DNA of 9,420 nucleotides from an uncultured Pseudomonas sp. (GTDB taxonomy: Bacteria; Pseudomonadota; Gammaproteobacteria; Pseudomonadales; Pseudomonadaceae), in the NCBI RefSeq assembly GCF_946885885.1, contig NZ_CAMPHN010000166.1, positions 1 through 9,420 on the forward strand, written 5' to 3'. The notes below the pieces were generated by a model. That model was not told where the DNA came from. It worked only from the letters and a program-made list of their open reading frames with translations, and did no database searches. How positions within the stretch are numbered: position 1 is the first letter of the stretch; each line of letters opens with the position of its first letter. Below are positions 1 to 8,016 of the stretch, piece after piece. The position numbers and the translations under genes are program-made.

Positions 1-446
<446 letters not shown>

Positions 447-449
<3 letters not shown>

Positions 450-1910
450 CCGATGCCGCTGAATCAGTTGCTGCCGGAAGCCGCCAGCTCGATGTTGATT
501 CGCGAACTGACCCTGGACAGCCGCAAAGTGCGTCCGGGCGACTTGTTCCTGGCCGTGCCCGGCACCCAGCAGGACGGCCGCGTGCATATCGCCGATGCGA
601 TTGCCCGCGGTGCCGCGGCCGTGGCCTATGAGGCCGAAGGCGCGGCGGTGATGACCGCGCAAAGCGCCGAGCTGTTGCCCATCAAAGGCTTGTCCGGCCA
701 ACTGTCGGCGATTGCCGGGCGCTTTTATGGCGAGCCGAGCCGCGGCCTGCACTTGATCGGCATCACCGGCACCAACGGCAAAACCAGCGTCAGCCAATTG
801 CTGGCCCAGGCCCTGGATCTGCTCGGCGAGCGCTGCGGCATTGTCGGCACCCTCGGCAATGGCTTCTATAACGCCTTGGCCTTGGGCCGCCACACCACCC
901 CCGATCCGATCGGCGTGCAGGCCACCCTGGCCGAGATGAAGAAGGCCGGCGCCCGCGCCGTGGCCATGGAAGTCTCGTCCCACGGTTTGCATCAGGGCCG
1001 TGTCGCAGCGCTGGATTTCGACGTGGCGGTGTTCACCAATCTGTCCCGCGATCATCTGGATTACCACGGCTCGATGGATGCCTACGGTGAAGCCAAGGCC
1101 GCTTTGTTCGCCTGGCCCAACCTGCGTTGCCGGGTGTTGAATCTGGACGATGCCTTCGGCCGCAAACTCGCCGCACGACCGCAGCCGTCGCGTTTGATCG
1201 GTTACAGCCTGGAAGATCGCAGCGCCTATTTGTATTGCCGCCAGGCGCGTTTCGACGAGCAGGGCGTGGTCGCCACTGTGGTCACCCCGCAGGGCGAACG
1301 CAGCCTGCGCAGCTCGCTGCTCGGCCGTTTCAACCTGAGCAACCTGTTGGCGGTGGTCGGTGCCTTGCTGGGCATGGATTACCCGCTCGATGAAATTCTC
1401 GCGGTGCTGCCGCAATTGCAGGGGCCGGTCGGTCGCATGCAGCGCCTGGGCGGCGCTCGGCAGCCGCTGGTGGTGGTCGACTACGCGCACACCCCCGATG
1501 CCCTGGAAAAAGTTCTCGAAGCCTTGCGCCCCCATGTCAAAGGCCGCTTGTTGTGCCTGTTCGGCTGTGGCGGCGATCGCGACAGCGGCAAGCGTCCGCT
1601 GATGGCCGCGGTGGTCGAGTGCCTCGCCGATGGCGTGCTGGTGACCGACGACAACCCGCGCACCGAGTCCCCGCAGCAGATTTTCAGCGATATCCGCGCC
1701 GGCTTTAGCGCGCCGGATAATGTGCAGTTCATCCATGGCCGTGGTCAGGCCATCGCGCAATTGATCGCCGCCGCCAGCGCCGACGATGTGCTGGTGCTGG
1801 CCGGTAAGGGCCATGAGGACTATCAGGAGATCAACGGCGAGCGTCAGCCGTTCTCCGATCTGGTCGAAGCCGCCAAGGCCCTGGCCGAATGGGAGGTGGC
1901 CCATGCTTAA
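447..1910 (+). CDS. murE: UDP-N-acetylmuramoyl-L-alanyl-D-glutamate--2,6-diaminopimelate ligase MurE
   Basis: This cytoplasmic ATP-dependent ligase adds the third stem-peptide residue to UDP-MurNAc-L-Ala-D-Glu. The 487-residue protein is full length for the family (about 490). The N-terminal UDP-substrate domain covers about residues 1-100. The central ATPase domain has the P-loop GITGTNGKTS (105-114, Lys112), MEVSSHG (174-180), TNLSRDHLDYHG (197-208), and Lys217 in YGEAKAALF, which matches the lysine carbamylated in characterised MurE proteins. FNLSNLLA (295-302) and DYAHTPDAL (345-353) follow. The C-terminal domain carries DNPR (402-405), the signature of meso-diaminopimelate rather than lysine specificity, and GKGHE (453-457), whose Gly and Glu contact DAP in E. 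coli MurE. DAP specificity is inferred from these motifs. The start at 447 is supported by a strong Shine-Dalgarno and by the TGATG overlap with ftsI. The last 8 bases overlap murF. Confidence 0.98.
1891..1905 (+). promoter_or_regulatory. murF ribosome binding site (decides the start)
   Basis: GGGAGG at 1891-1896 sits 6 bases before the ATG at 1903. It fixes the murF start inside the 3' end of murE rather than at an in-frame ATG at 1786. The 39 extra codons from 1786 would encode an arginine, tryptophan and proline-rich sequence unlike any MurF. The core GGAGGTGGCCC (1892-1902) recurs exactly at the murC start. Confidence 0.85.
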
Positions 1911-3288
1911 AGCCCTGCGTTTGAGCGAAGTCGCCGCGCCGCTGAGTGCCCGCTTGATCGGCGAGGATCGGCTTTTCGACGCCGTCAGCACCGACAGCCG
2001 GGCGATTCAGCCGGGTCAACTGTTCGTCGCGCTGACCGGGCCGCGTTTCGACGGTCACGACTACCTTGCCGAGGTCGCCGCGCGTGGCGCCGTGGCGGCC
2101 CTGGTCGAGCGTGAGGTGGCGGGCGTGGCCTTGCCGCAATTGCTGGTCAGCGATAGTCGTCTGGCGTTGGGGCAATTGGGCGCGCTCAATCGCCAGGCCT
2201 TTGGCGGCCCCCTGGTGGCGATCACCGGTTCCAGTGGTAAAACCACGGTCAAGGAAATGCTCGCGAGCATTCTGCGCGTCGGCTTGCGCGGTGCGGTGCT
2301 GGCCACCCGCGGAAATCTCAATAATGAGCTCGGCGCGCCCCTGACCCTATTGGAACTGGCCCCCGAGCATGTCGCGGCGGCGATCGAGCTGGGCGCCAAC
2401 CACGTCGGCGAAATCGCTTACACCGTCAGCCTGGCGCTGCCCCAGGTGGCCATTATCAACAACGCCGGAACCGCCCATGTCGGCGAATTCGGCGGGCCGG
2501 AAAAGATCGTCCAGGCCAAGGGCGAGATCCTCGAAGGGCTGGGTCGCGACGGTGTCGCCGTGCTCAATCTCGACGACAAGGCGTTCGCCACCTGGCGGCA
2601 GCGCGCCGCCGGCCGCAGCGTATCGAGCTTCGCCCTGCATAACCAAACGGCGGACTTCCACGCCAGCGACCTGGCCCGCGATGCCCGCGGTTGCTCGGCC
2701 TTTACCCTGCATTGCGCGCAGGGCCAGGCGCGGATTCAGCTCAATCTGCTCGGCGAGCACAACGTGGCCAATGCCCTGGCCGCCGCCGCTGCCGCCCATG
2801 CGCTGAACGTGCCGCTGGTCGATATCAAAAGCGGCCTGGAGCTGCTGCAGCCGGTCAATGGCCGCGCCGTCGCGCAGTTGGCGAGCAACGGCGTGCGGGT
2901 CATCGACGACAGCTACAACGCCAATCCAGCTTCGATCTGCGCGGCCATCGACATCCTCGCCGGCTTCAGTGGGCGGACGGTACTGGTGCTGGGCGATATC
3001 GCCGAGCTGGGCGCCTGGGCCGAGCAGGGCCACCGCGAGGTCGGCAGCTATGCGGCCGGTAAGGTCGACGCGCTCTATGCGGTCGGCCCGCTGATGGCTC
3101 ATGCGGTGAGCGAGTTCGGTACCGATGGCCGTCACTTTGCCGAGCAAGCCAGCTTGATCGAGGCATTACGCCACGAGCAAGGCGACACCACCATTCTAAT
3201 AAAAGGCTCACGCAGCGCCGCGATGGAAAAAGTCGTGGCGGCGCTTTGTGGCAGTTCCGGCGAGAATCACTTTATGGGGAGTCACTAA
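1903..3288 (+). CDS. murF: UDP-N-acetylmuramoyl-tripeptide--D-alanyl-D-alanine ligase MurF
   Basis: This cytoplasmic ligase adds the D-Ala-D-Ala dipeptide, completing the UDP-MurNAc-pentapeptide that MraY uses. At 461 residues it is full length (E. coli MurF is about 452). The N-terminal domain carries STDSR (29-33) and PGQLFVAL (37-44). The ATPase domain has the P-loop [10 protein letters not shown] (107-115 region, Lys113), [11 protein letters not shown] (137-147), [10 protein letters not shown] (162-171), [12 protein letters not shown] (187-198) and Lys206 in AKGEIL, the likely carbamylated lysine. The C-terminal domain has [11 protein letters not shown] (284-294), [10 protein letters not shown] (335-344), LGDIAELG (363-370) and KGSRS (434-438). 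The codons just before and in KGSRS (ATT CTA ATA AAA GGC TCA, 3193-3210) are unusually A/T-rich for this gene. The start overlaps murE by 8 bases and the stop shares one base with mraY. The start at 1903 is chosen from the Shine-Dalgarno and from family alignment ([11 protein letters not shown]). Confidence 0.98.
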   Translation: MLKALRLSEVAAPLSARLIGEDRLFDAVSTDSRAIQPGQLFVALTGPRFDGHDYLAEVAARGAVAALVEREVAGVALPQLLVSDSRLALGQLGALNRQAFGGPLVAITGSSGKTTVKEMLASILRVGLRGAVLATRGNLNNELGAPLTLLELAPEHVAAAIELGANHVGEIAYTVSLALPQVAIINNAGTAHVGEFGGPEKIVQAKGEILEGLGRDGVAVLNLDDKAFATWRQRAAGRSVSSFALHNQTADFHASDLARDARGCSAFTLHCAQGQARIQLNLLGEHNVANALAAAAAAHALNVPLVDIKSGLELLQPVNGRAVAQLASNGVRVIDDSYNANPASICAAIDILAGFSGRTVLVLGDIAELGAWAEQGHREVGSYAAGKVDALYAVGPLMAHAVSEFGTDGRHFAEQASLIEALRHEQGDTTILIKGSRSAAMEKVVAALCGSSGENHFMGSH

Positions 3289-3290
3289 TG
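3276..3290 (+). promoter_or_regulatory. mraY ribosome binding site and murF/mraY junction (TAATG)
   Basis: GGGGAG at 3276-3281 lies 6 bases before the ATG at 3288. That ATG shares its A with the murF TAA stop (3286-3288). This supports a 360-residue MraY starting MLLLLAEYL rather than a start at the in-frame ATG at 3246, which would add 14 residues. Confidence 0.8.
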
Positions 3291-4370
3291 TTGCTGCTGT
3301 TGGCGGAGTACCTGCAACAGTTCTACAAAGGCTTCGCGGTCTTTCAGTACCTGACCATGCGCGGCATTCTCGGGGTGCTGACCGCATTGGCGCTGTCGCT
3401 GTGGCTGGGCCCCTGGATGATCCGCACCTTGCAGATTCGCCAGATCGGCCAGTCGGTGCGCAACGACGGCCCGCAATCGCACCTGTCGAAAAAGGGCACG
3501 CCGACCATGGGCGGCGCGCTGATTCTCTCCGCCATCGCCATCAGTACGCTGCTGTGGGCCGACCTGAGCAACCGCTACGTGTGGGTGGTATTGGCCGTAA
3601 CCCTGCTGTTCGGCGCCATCGGCTGGGTCGACGATTACCGCAAGGTGATCGAGAAGAACTCCAAGGGCCTGCCGAGCCGCTGGAAGTACTTCTGGCAATC
3701 GGTGTTCGGCCTGGGCGCGGCGCTGTTCCTTTATATGACCGCGCAGAGCCCGCTGGAAACCACCCTGATCCTGCCGTTGCTGAAAGATGTGAGCATCCCG
3801 CTCGGCGCCGGCTTCGTGGTGCTGACCTACTTCGTCATCGTCGGTTCGAGCAACGCGGTCAACCTCACCGACGGCCTCGACGGCCTGGCGATCCTGCCGA
3901 CGGTGATGGTCGGCGGCGCATTGGGGATTTTTTGCTACCTGTCGGGCAACGTGAATTTCGCCCAGTACCTGCTGATCCCCTACTTGCCGGGTGCCGGCGA
4001 GTTGATCGTATTCTGCGCCGCACTGGTAGGCGCCGGCCTGGGCTTTTTGTGGTTCAACACCTACCCGGCGCAAGTCTTCATGGGCGACGTCGGCGCGCTG
4101 GCGCTGGGCGCGGCCCTGGGCACCATCGCGGTGATCGTCCGTCAGGAAGTGGTGCTGTTCATCATGGGCGGGGTGTTCGTCATGGAAACCCTGTCGGTGA
4201 TCATCCAGGTCGCCTCCTTCAAATTGACCGGCAAGCGGGTATTCCGCATGGCGCCGATTCACCACCACTTCGAACTCAAAGGTTGGCCCGAGCCGCGCGT
4301 GATCGTGCGTTTCTGGATCATCACCGTGGTTCTGGTGCTGGTCGGCCTCGCCACCTTGAAACTGCGTTGA
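3288..4370 (+). CDS. mraY: Phospho-N-acetylmuramoyl-pentapeptide-transferase MraY
   Basis: MraY is an integral inner-membrane enzyme that transfers phospho-MurNAc-pentapeptide from UDP to undecaprenyl phosphate, making lipid I. It is 360 residues long, the same as E. coli MraY as I remember it. About ten hydrophobic segments can be picked out, near 22-45, 72-92, 97-113, 133-150, 171-188, 199-220, 237-254, 262-284, 287-309 and 339-358. Conserved cytoplasmic motifs are KKGTPTMGG (68-76), DDYRK (115-119) with the Asp115/Asp116 pair, [15 protein letters not shown] (187-201), [10 protein letters not shown] (265-274) with Asp267, and APIHHHFE (322-329), the histidine-rich loop. All the aspartates regarded as catalytic or Mg2+-binding in the family are present. 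The gene sits between murF, which makes its substrate, and murD. It is coupled to murF by a one-base overlap and followed by the only true intergenic gap in the window, 7 bases. Confidence 0.98.
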   Translation: MLLLLAEYLQQFYKGFAVFQYLTMRGILGVLTALALSLWLGPWMIRTLQIRQIGQSVRNDGPQSHLSKKGTPTMGGALILSAIAISTLLWADLSNRYVWVVLAVTLLFGAIGWVDDYRKVIEKNSKGLPSRWKYFWQSVFGLGAALFLYMTAQSPLETTLILPLLKDVSIPLGAGFVVLTYFVIVGSSNAVNLTDGLDGLAILPTVMVGGALGIFCYLSGNVNFAQYLLIPYLPGAGELIVFCAALVGAGLGFLWFNTYPAQVFMGDVGALALGAALGTIAVIVRQEVVLFIMGGVFVMETLSVIIQVASFKLTGKRVFRMAPIHHHFELKGWPEPRVIVRFWIITVVLVLVGLATLKLR

Positions 4371-4380
4371 GGAAAAGATG
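4369..4380 (+). promoter_or_regulatory. murD ribosome binding site overlapping the mraY stop
   Basis: GAGGA at 4369-4373 begins inside the mraY TGA stop and lies 4 bases before the murD ATG at 4378. The Shine-Dalgarno is therefore tight against both genes. This is the only junction here where the genes do not overlap. Confidence 0.65.
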
Positions 4381-5724
4381 AGCCTGATCGCTTCCGATCA
4401 CTTCCGCATCGTTGTCGGCCTCGGCAAGAGCGGCATGTCCCTGGTGCGCTTCCTCGCGCGCCAGGGCTTGCCTTTTGCCGTGGTCGACACCCGTGCCAAC
4501 CCGCCGGAGCTCGCCACCTTGCGCGAGCAGTTCCCGCAGGTGGAAGTGCGTTGCGGCGAGTTGGACGTGGAATTCCTCTGCCGCGCCAGCGAATTGCTCG
4601 TCAGTCCGGGCCTGGCCATCGCCACCCCGGCGTTGCAGCAAGCGGCCCAGTGCGGCGTCAAGCTGTCCGGCGATATCGATCTGTTCGCCCGCTACGCCAA
4701 GGCGCCGATCGTCGCCATCACCGGCTCCAACGCCAAGAGCACCGTGACCACCCTGGTCGGCGAGATGGCCGCGGCGGCCGGTAAGAAGGTCGCGGTCGGC
4801 GGCAATCTGGGCACGCCGGCACTCGACTTGCTCGACGACGAGATCGAGCTGTACGTGCTGGAGTTGTCGAGTTTCCAGCTGGAAACCACCGATCAGTTGA
4901 ATGCCGAAGTGGCGACCTGCTTGAACATCAGCGAAGACCATATGGATCGCTACGCCGATCTGCCGGCTTACCACTTGGCCAAGCATCGGATCTTCCGCGG
5001 CGCCCGCCAGGTGGTGGTGAACCGCGACGATGCGCTATCGCGGCCGCTGGTGGCGGACGGCTTGCCGTGCTGGTACTTCGGCCTGGGCAAGCCGGATTTC
5101 AAACGCTTCGGTCTGATCGAGGAAAACGGCGAGAAGTGTCTGGGCTATCAGTTCGCCGCGCTGTTGCCGGTGCGCGAATTGAAGATCCGTGGCGCGCACA
5201 ATCAGTCCAACGCCCTCGCGGCCCTGGCCCTGGGGCATGCCGTGGGCCTGCCGTTCGAGCCCATGTTGCAGACCCTGCGTAGCTTCGCCGGCCTGGCGCA
5301 CCGCTGCCAGTGGGTCGGTGAGCGCGAGGGCGTCGCCTATTACGACGATTCCAAAGCGACCAACGTCGGCGCCGCGCTGGCGGCGATCGAGGGCTTGGGT
5401 GTGGATATCGCCGGCAAGCTGGTACTGATCGCCGGCGGCGACGGCAAGGGTGCGGACTTCTCCGCGCTGCGCGAACCGGTGGCCAAGTTCTGCCGCGCGG
5501 TGATTCTGCTCGGGCGCGATGCCGAGCGCCTGGCCGAAGCCTTGGGCGATGCCGCGCCGTTGATCCGCGTGCAAAGCCTGGAGGAGGCAGTACAGCGCGC
5601 CGCCGAGCTGGCCCAGGCGGGCGATGCGGTGCTGCTCTCGCCGGCCTGCGCGAGCCTGGATATGTTCAAGAATTTCGAGGAGCGCGGACGTCTGTTCGCC
5701 CAAGCAGTGGAGGCGCTCGTCTGA
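4378..5724 (+). CDS. murD: UDP-N-acetylmuramoyl-L-alanine--D-glutamate ligase MurD
   Basis: This cytoplasmic ATP-dependent ligase adds D-glutamate to UDP-MurNAc-L-Ala. It is 448 residues long, against about 438 for E. coli MurD. The N-terminal Rossmann-like domain has GLGKSG (14-19) and DTR (37-39), which matches the uracil-contacting DTR of E. coli MurD, then SPGLA (76-80). The ATPase domain has the P-loop ITGSNAKSTVTTL (114-126), GGNLGTPALDLL (141-152), ELSSFQLET (162-170), SEDHMDRY (185-192) and Lys202 in YHLAKHRIF, the probable carbamylated lysine. The C-terminal domain has HNQSNALAALAL (274-285), YYDDSKATNVGAAL (321-334), GGDGKGADF (353-361) and LLSPACASLDMFKNFEERG (419-437). The P-loop has Ala119 where E. 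coli MurD has Gly; I recall the same Ala in P. aeruginosa MurD, so this is probably lineage-typical and functional. The stop overlaps the ftsW start in TGATG. Confidence 0.98.
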   Translation: MSLIASDHFRIVVGLGKSGMSLVRFLARQGLPFAVVDTRANPPELATLREQFPQVEVRCGELDVEFLCRASELLVSPGLAIATPALQQAAQCGVKLSGDIDLFARYAKAPIVAITGSNAKSTVTTLVGEMAAAAGKKVAVGGNLGTPALDLLDDEIELYVLELSSFQLETTDQLNAEVATCLNISEDHMDRYADLPAYHLAKHRIFRGARQVVVNRDDALSRPLVADGLPCWYFGLGKPDFKRFGLIEENGEKCLGYQFAALLPVRELKIRGAHNQSNALAALALGHAVGLPFEPMLQTLRSFAGLAHRCQWVGEREGVAYYDDSKATNVGAALAAIEGLGVDIAGKLVLIAGGDGKGADFSALREPVAKFCRAVILLGRDAERLAEALGDAAPLIRVQSLEEAVQRAAELAQAGDAVLLSPACASLDMFKNFEERGRLFAQAVEALV

Positions 5725-5726
5725 TG
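5709..5726 (+). promoter_or_regulatory. ftsW ribosome binding site and murD/ftsW junction (TGATG)
   Basis: GGAGG at 5709-5713, inside the final murD codons, precedes the ATG at 5724 by 10 bases. The murD TGA (5722-5724) and the ftsW ATG share one base, the same TGATG arrangement as at ftsI/murE. Confidence 0.75.
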
Positions 5727-6956
5727 CTCGCCCTATTGCGCCCTTATCCGTCTCCGCTGTTCGGCCGCCGTGGCCTGGACCTGGATTTCCCGTTGCTCGC
5801 CGGCTGTCTGGCGTTGCTTGGCCTGGGCTTGGTGATGATCACCTCGGCCTCGTCCGAAGTGGCAGCGGTCAACTCCGGCAATCCGCTGTACCACATGACC
5901 CGCCATCTGATCTATCTGGTGATCGGCCTGGTCGCCGCGGGTGTGACGCTGTTGATTCCCATGGCGACCTGGCAGCGTTTCGGCGGCACCCTGCTGCTCG
6001 CCGCCTTCGCCTTGCTGGTGCTGGTGCTGATCCCGGGTATCGGTCGCGAAGTGAACGGCTCGTCGCGCTGGATCGGCTTCGGCGCCTTCAACGTGCAGCC
6101 GTCGGAAATCGCCAAGTTGTTCGTCGTGGTCTACCTCGCCGGGTATCTGGTACGCCGTCAGGAAGAGGTGCGCGAGAGCTGGGCCGGGTTCTTCAAGCCG
6201 TTCGTGGTGCTGTTGCCGATGGCCGGTTTGCTGCTGCTGGAGCCGGACTTCGGCGCCACCGTGGTGATGATGGGCGCAGCGGCGGCGATGCTGTTCCTCG
6301 GCGGCGTCGGTTTGTTGCGGTTCGGCCTGATGGTCGCGTTGGCCGTCGGCGCGGTGTTCGTTCTGGTGCAGACCCAGGAGTACCGCCTGCAACGCCTGAT
6401 CACCTTTACCGACCCCTGGGCCGACCAGTTCGGTTCCGGCTATCAGCTGACCCAGGCGTTGATCGCCTTCGGCCGCGGCGAATGGTTTGGCGTTGGCCTG
6501 GGCAACAGCATCCAGAAGCAGTTCTATCTGCCGGAGGCCCATACCGATTTCGTCTTCGCCGTGCTCGCCGAGGAGCTGGGTTTGATCGGCGCCTTGCTGA
6601 CCGTGGCGTTGTTCGTCTTCGTCAGCGTGCGGGCCCTGTATGTCGGTCTGTGGGCCGAAAAGGCCAAACAGTTCTTCTCCGCCTATGTCGCCTACGGCCT
6701 GGCGTTTCTGTGGGTCGGCCAGTTCCTGATCAATATCGGGGTGAACGTCGGCCTGCTGCCGACCAAGGGCCTGACCCTGCCGTTCCTCAGCTACGGCGGC
6801 AGTTCGCTGGTGATCTGCTGCGTCAGCCTGGCGCTGCTGCTGCGCATCGAATGGGAGCACCGCACCGAGTTGGGCAACGAAAACGTGGAGTTCGACGAAG
6901 CCGATTTCGCCGAAGCGGACATCGGCAATGCCAAGGAGGCCCGGCATGCGCGGTAA
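5724..6956 (+). CDS. ftsW: Septal peptidoglycan glycosyltransferase FtsW (SEDS family)
   Basis: FtsW is a polytopic inner-membrane protein that polymerises lipid II at the division site together with FtsI (PBP3), whose gene lies a few genes upstream. It has 410 residues and about ten hydrophobic segments. The first is near 23-42, and a long periplasmic loop lies between about 218 and 277. SEDS motifs visible are GIGREVNGSSRWI (105-117), QPSEIAK (125-131), EPDFGAT (173-179), PWADQFGSGYQLTQALIAFG (231-250), EAHTDFVF (271-278) and GLLPTKGLTLPFLSYGGSS (343-361). Asp275 in EAHTDF corresponds to the catalytic aspartate of the family (Asp297 in E. coli FtsW). Placement with murD and murG and the septal-type motifs favour FtsW over its elongation paralogue RodA. 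The cytoplasmic tail (about 381-402) is acidic. The last codons also contain the Shine-Dalgarno and start of murG, an 11-base overlap. Confidence 0.97.
   Translation: MLALLRPYPSPLFGRRGLDLDFPLLAGCLALLGLGLVMITSASSEVAAVNSGNPLYHMTRHLIYLVIGLVAAGVTLLIPMATWQRFGGTLLLAAFALLVLVLIPGIGREVNGSSRWIGFGAFNVQPSEIAKLFVVVYLAGYLVRRQEEVRESWAGFFKPFVVLLPMAGLLLLEPDFGATVVMMGAAAAMLFLGGVGLLRFGLMVALAVGAVFVLVQTQEYRLQRLITFTDPWADQFGSGYQLTQALIAFGRGEWFGVGLGNSIQKQFYLPEAHTDFVFAVLAEELGLIGALLTVALFVFVSVRALYVGLWAEKAKQFFSAYVAYGLAFLWVGQFLINIGVNVGLLPTKGLTLPFLSYGGSSLVICCVSLALLLRIEWEHRTELGNENVEFDEADFAEADIGNAKEARHAR
6933..6948 (+). promoter_or_regulatory. murG ribosome binding site (decides the start)
   Basis: AAGGAGG at 6933-6939 lies 6 bases before the ATG at 6946. 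An in-frame ATG at 6928 sits upstream of this Shine-Dalgarno and would only add six residues (MPRRPG) before the conserved N-terminus. The start at 6946, giving [15 protein letters not shown], is therefore strongly preferred. Confidence 0.88.
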
Positions 6957-8016
6957 TGTGCTGATCATGGCCGGCGGCACCGGCGGACATGTGTTCCCGG
7001 CGCTGGCCTGCGCCCGCGAGTTCAAGGCGCGCGGCTACAGCGTGCATTGGCTGGGCACGCCGCGCGGGATCGAAAACGAGTTGGTGCCGGCGGCCGGTTT
7101 GCCGCTGCACCTGATCGATGTCAGCGGCCTGCGCGGCAAGGGCAAGTTGTCGCTGCTCAAGGCACCGTTCCAGCTGCTCAAGGCGCTGTTGCAAGCGCGT
7201 AAGGTGCTGCGCGAATTACAGCCGGTCTGCGTGCTCGGTATGGGCGGCTATGTCACCGGGCCGGGCGGTCTGGCGGCGCGAATGAATGGCGCGCCCTTGA
7301 TCATCCATGAGCAGAACGCCGTGGCCGGTACCGCCAACCGCAGCCTGGTGCCGTTCGCCAGCCGCGTCTGCGAGGCCTTCCCGGATACCTTCGGCGCCAG
7401 CGACAAGCGCCGCACCACCGGCAACCCGGTGCGCGAAGAGCTGTTTCTGGAAACCCCGCGCGATGCCCTGGGTAAGCGCCGGGCGCGGCTGTTGGTGCTC
7501 GGCGGTAGTCTGGGCGCCGAGCCGCTGAACAAATTGCTGCCCGAGGCCCTGGCGCTGGTCGCCGCCGAGCTGCGCCCCGAGGTGTTCCATCAGGCCGGCA
7601 AGCAGCATGACGGGGTGACCACTGAACGCTACGCCGCCGCTGGCGTCGAAGCGCAGGTCGCGCCCTTTATCAAGGACATGGCCCGCGCTTATGCCTGGGC
7701 CGATCTGGTGGTCTGCCGCGCCGGCGCGCTGACCGTCAGCGAACTGGCAGCCGCTGGCCTGCCGTCATTCCTGTTGCCGTTGCCGCACGCGATCGACGAT
7801 CACCAAACGCATAACGCCGGCTATCTGGCCCGTGAAGGGGCCGCCGTGCTCCTGCCGCAACGCTCCACTGACGCCGCCACGCTGGCCGCGCAGCTGACCG
7901 AGGTTTTGATGCATCCCGAACGACTCAACAGCATGGCCGGCACTGCGCGTCGCCTGGCCAAGCCCGACGCAACCCGCACCGTTGTCGATATTTGCCTGGA
8001 GGTGGCCCGTGGTTGA
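6946..8016 (+). CDS. murG: UDP-N-acetylglucosamine--N-acetylmuramyl-(pentapeptide) pyrophosphoryl-undecaprenol N-acetylglucosamine transferase MurG
   Basis: MurG is a peripheral inner-membrane GT28-family glycosyltransferase that adds GlcNAc from UDP-GlcNAc to lipid I, giving lipid II for FtsW/FtsI. The 356-residue protein is full length (E. coli 355). The N-terminal Rossmann domain has the glycine-rich loop GGTGGH (10-15), GTPRGIE (37-43), and GGYVTGPGG (100-108), the second glycine-rich loop. [12 protein letters not shown] (121-132) follows. The segment around 66-90 is rich in Leu, Lys and Arg and fits the membrane-contacting patch known in E. coli MurG. The C-terminal UDP-GlcNAc-binding domain has GGSLGA (186-191), [11 protein letters not shown] (257-267) with Glu266 placed to contact the ribose, and [14 protein letters not shown] (278-291). 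No signal peptide or transmembrane segment is seen. The gene overlaps ftsW by 11 bases and murC by 8. The start is decided by the strong Shine-Dalgarno. Confidence 0.98.
   Translation: MRGNVLIMAGGTGGHVFPALACAREFKARGYSVHWLGTPRGIENELVPAAGLPLHLIDVSGLRGKGKLSLLKAPFQLLKALLQARKVLRELQPVCVLGMGGYVTGPGGLAARMNGAPLIIHEQNAVAGTANRSLVPFASRVCEAFPDTFGASDKRRTTGNPVREELFLETPRDALGKRRARLLVLGGSLGAEPLNKLLPEALALVAAELRPEVFHQAGKQHDGVTTERYAAAGVEAQVAPFIKDMARAYAWADLVVCRAGALTVSELAAAGLPSFLLPLPHAIDDHQTHNAGYLAREGAAVLLPQRSTDAATLAAQLTEVLMHPERLNSMAGTARRLAKPDATRTVVDICLEVARG
7998..8011 (+). promoter_or_regulatory. murC ribosome binding site with GTG start
   Basis: GGAGG at 7998-8002 stands 6 bases before GTG at 8009, inside the last codons of murG. 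The next in-frame candidate, ATG at 8045, has only CCGGAA upstream and no proper Shine-Dalgarno, so GTG is preferred. The 11 bases GGAGGTGGCCC here are identical to those before the murF start. Confidence 0.75.

Noticed and set aside
757..788. Repeated P-loop-like DNA in murE, murF, murD and murC considered as a dispersed repeat or sign of recent gene conversion
   Set aside because: The similarity is confined to the short ATP-binding motif with differing codons. This is expected from the ancient common origin of the four Mur ligases.
3166..3202. Possible internal promoter with the A/T-rich CTAATAAAA near the end of murF as a -10 element
   Set aside because: No credible -35 hexamer lies at 16-18 bases upstream; the sequence there is ACGAGC or similar. 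A single A/T-rich hexamer is too weak to call.
3921..3935. Run of six T (3928-3933) in mraY as a possible intrinsic terminator
   Set aside because: No convincing GC-rich stem precedes it, and it falls within in-frame codons for a membrane segment (Ile-Phe-Cys).
4031..4050. Second T run after GGCGCCGGCC in mraY as a possible terminator
   Set aside because: GGCGCC is a short palindrome without a usable loop and stem. The T run encodes Gly-Phe-Leu in a conserved transmembrane stretch.
3248..4381. Second + strand frame of 377 codons overlapping mraY almost completely
   Set aside because: The product is Arg-, Gly- and Pro-rich low complexity, typical of an off-frame reading of GC-rich DNA. The mraY frame carries every family motif.
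5624..6964. Alternative + strand frame of 446 codons overlapping ftsW
   Set aside because: Arg-, Gly- and Ala-rich off-frame translation with no domain. The ftsW frame shows all SEDS motifs and membrane segments.
5733..7025. Open frame on the - strand (430 codons) opposite ftsW
   Set aside because: The predicted product is dominated by Gln, His, Asp and Arg, as expected from the complement of hydrophobic membrane-protein codons. No motif supports it.
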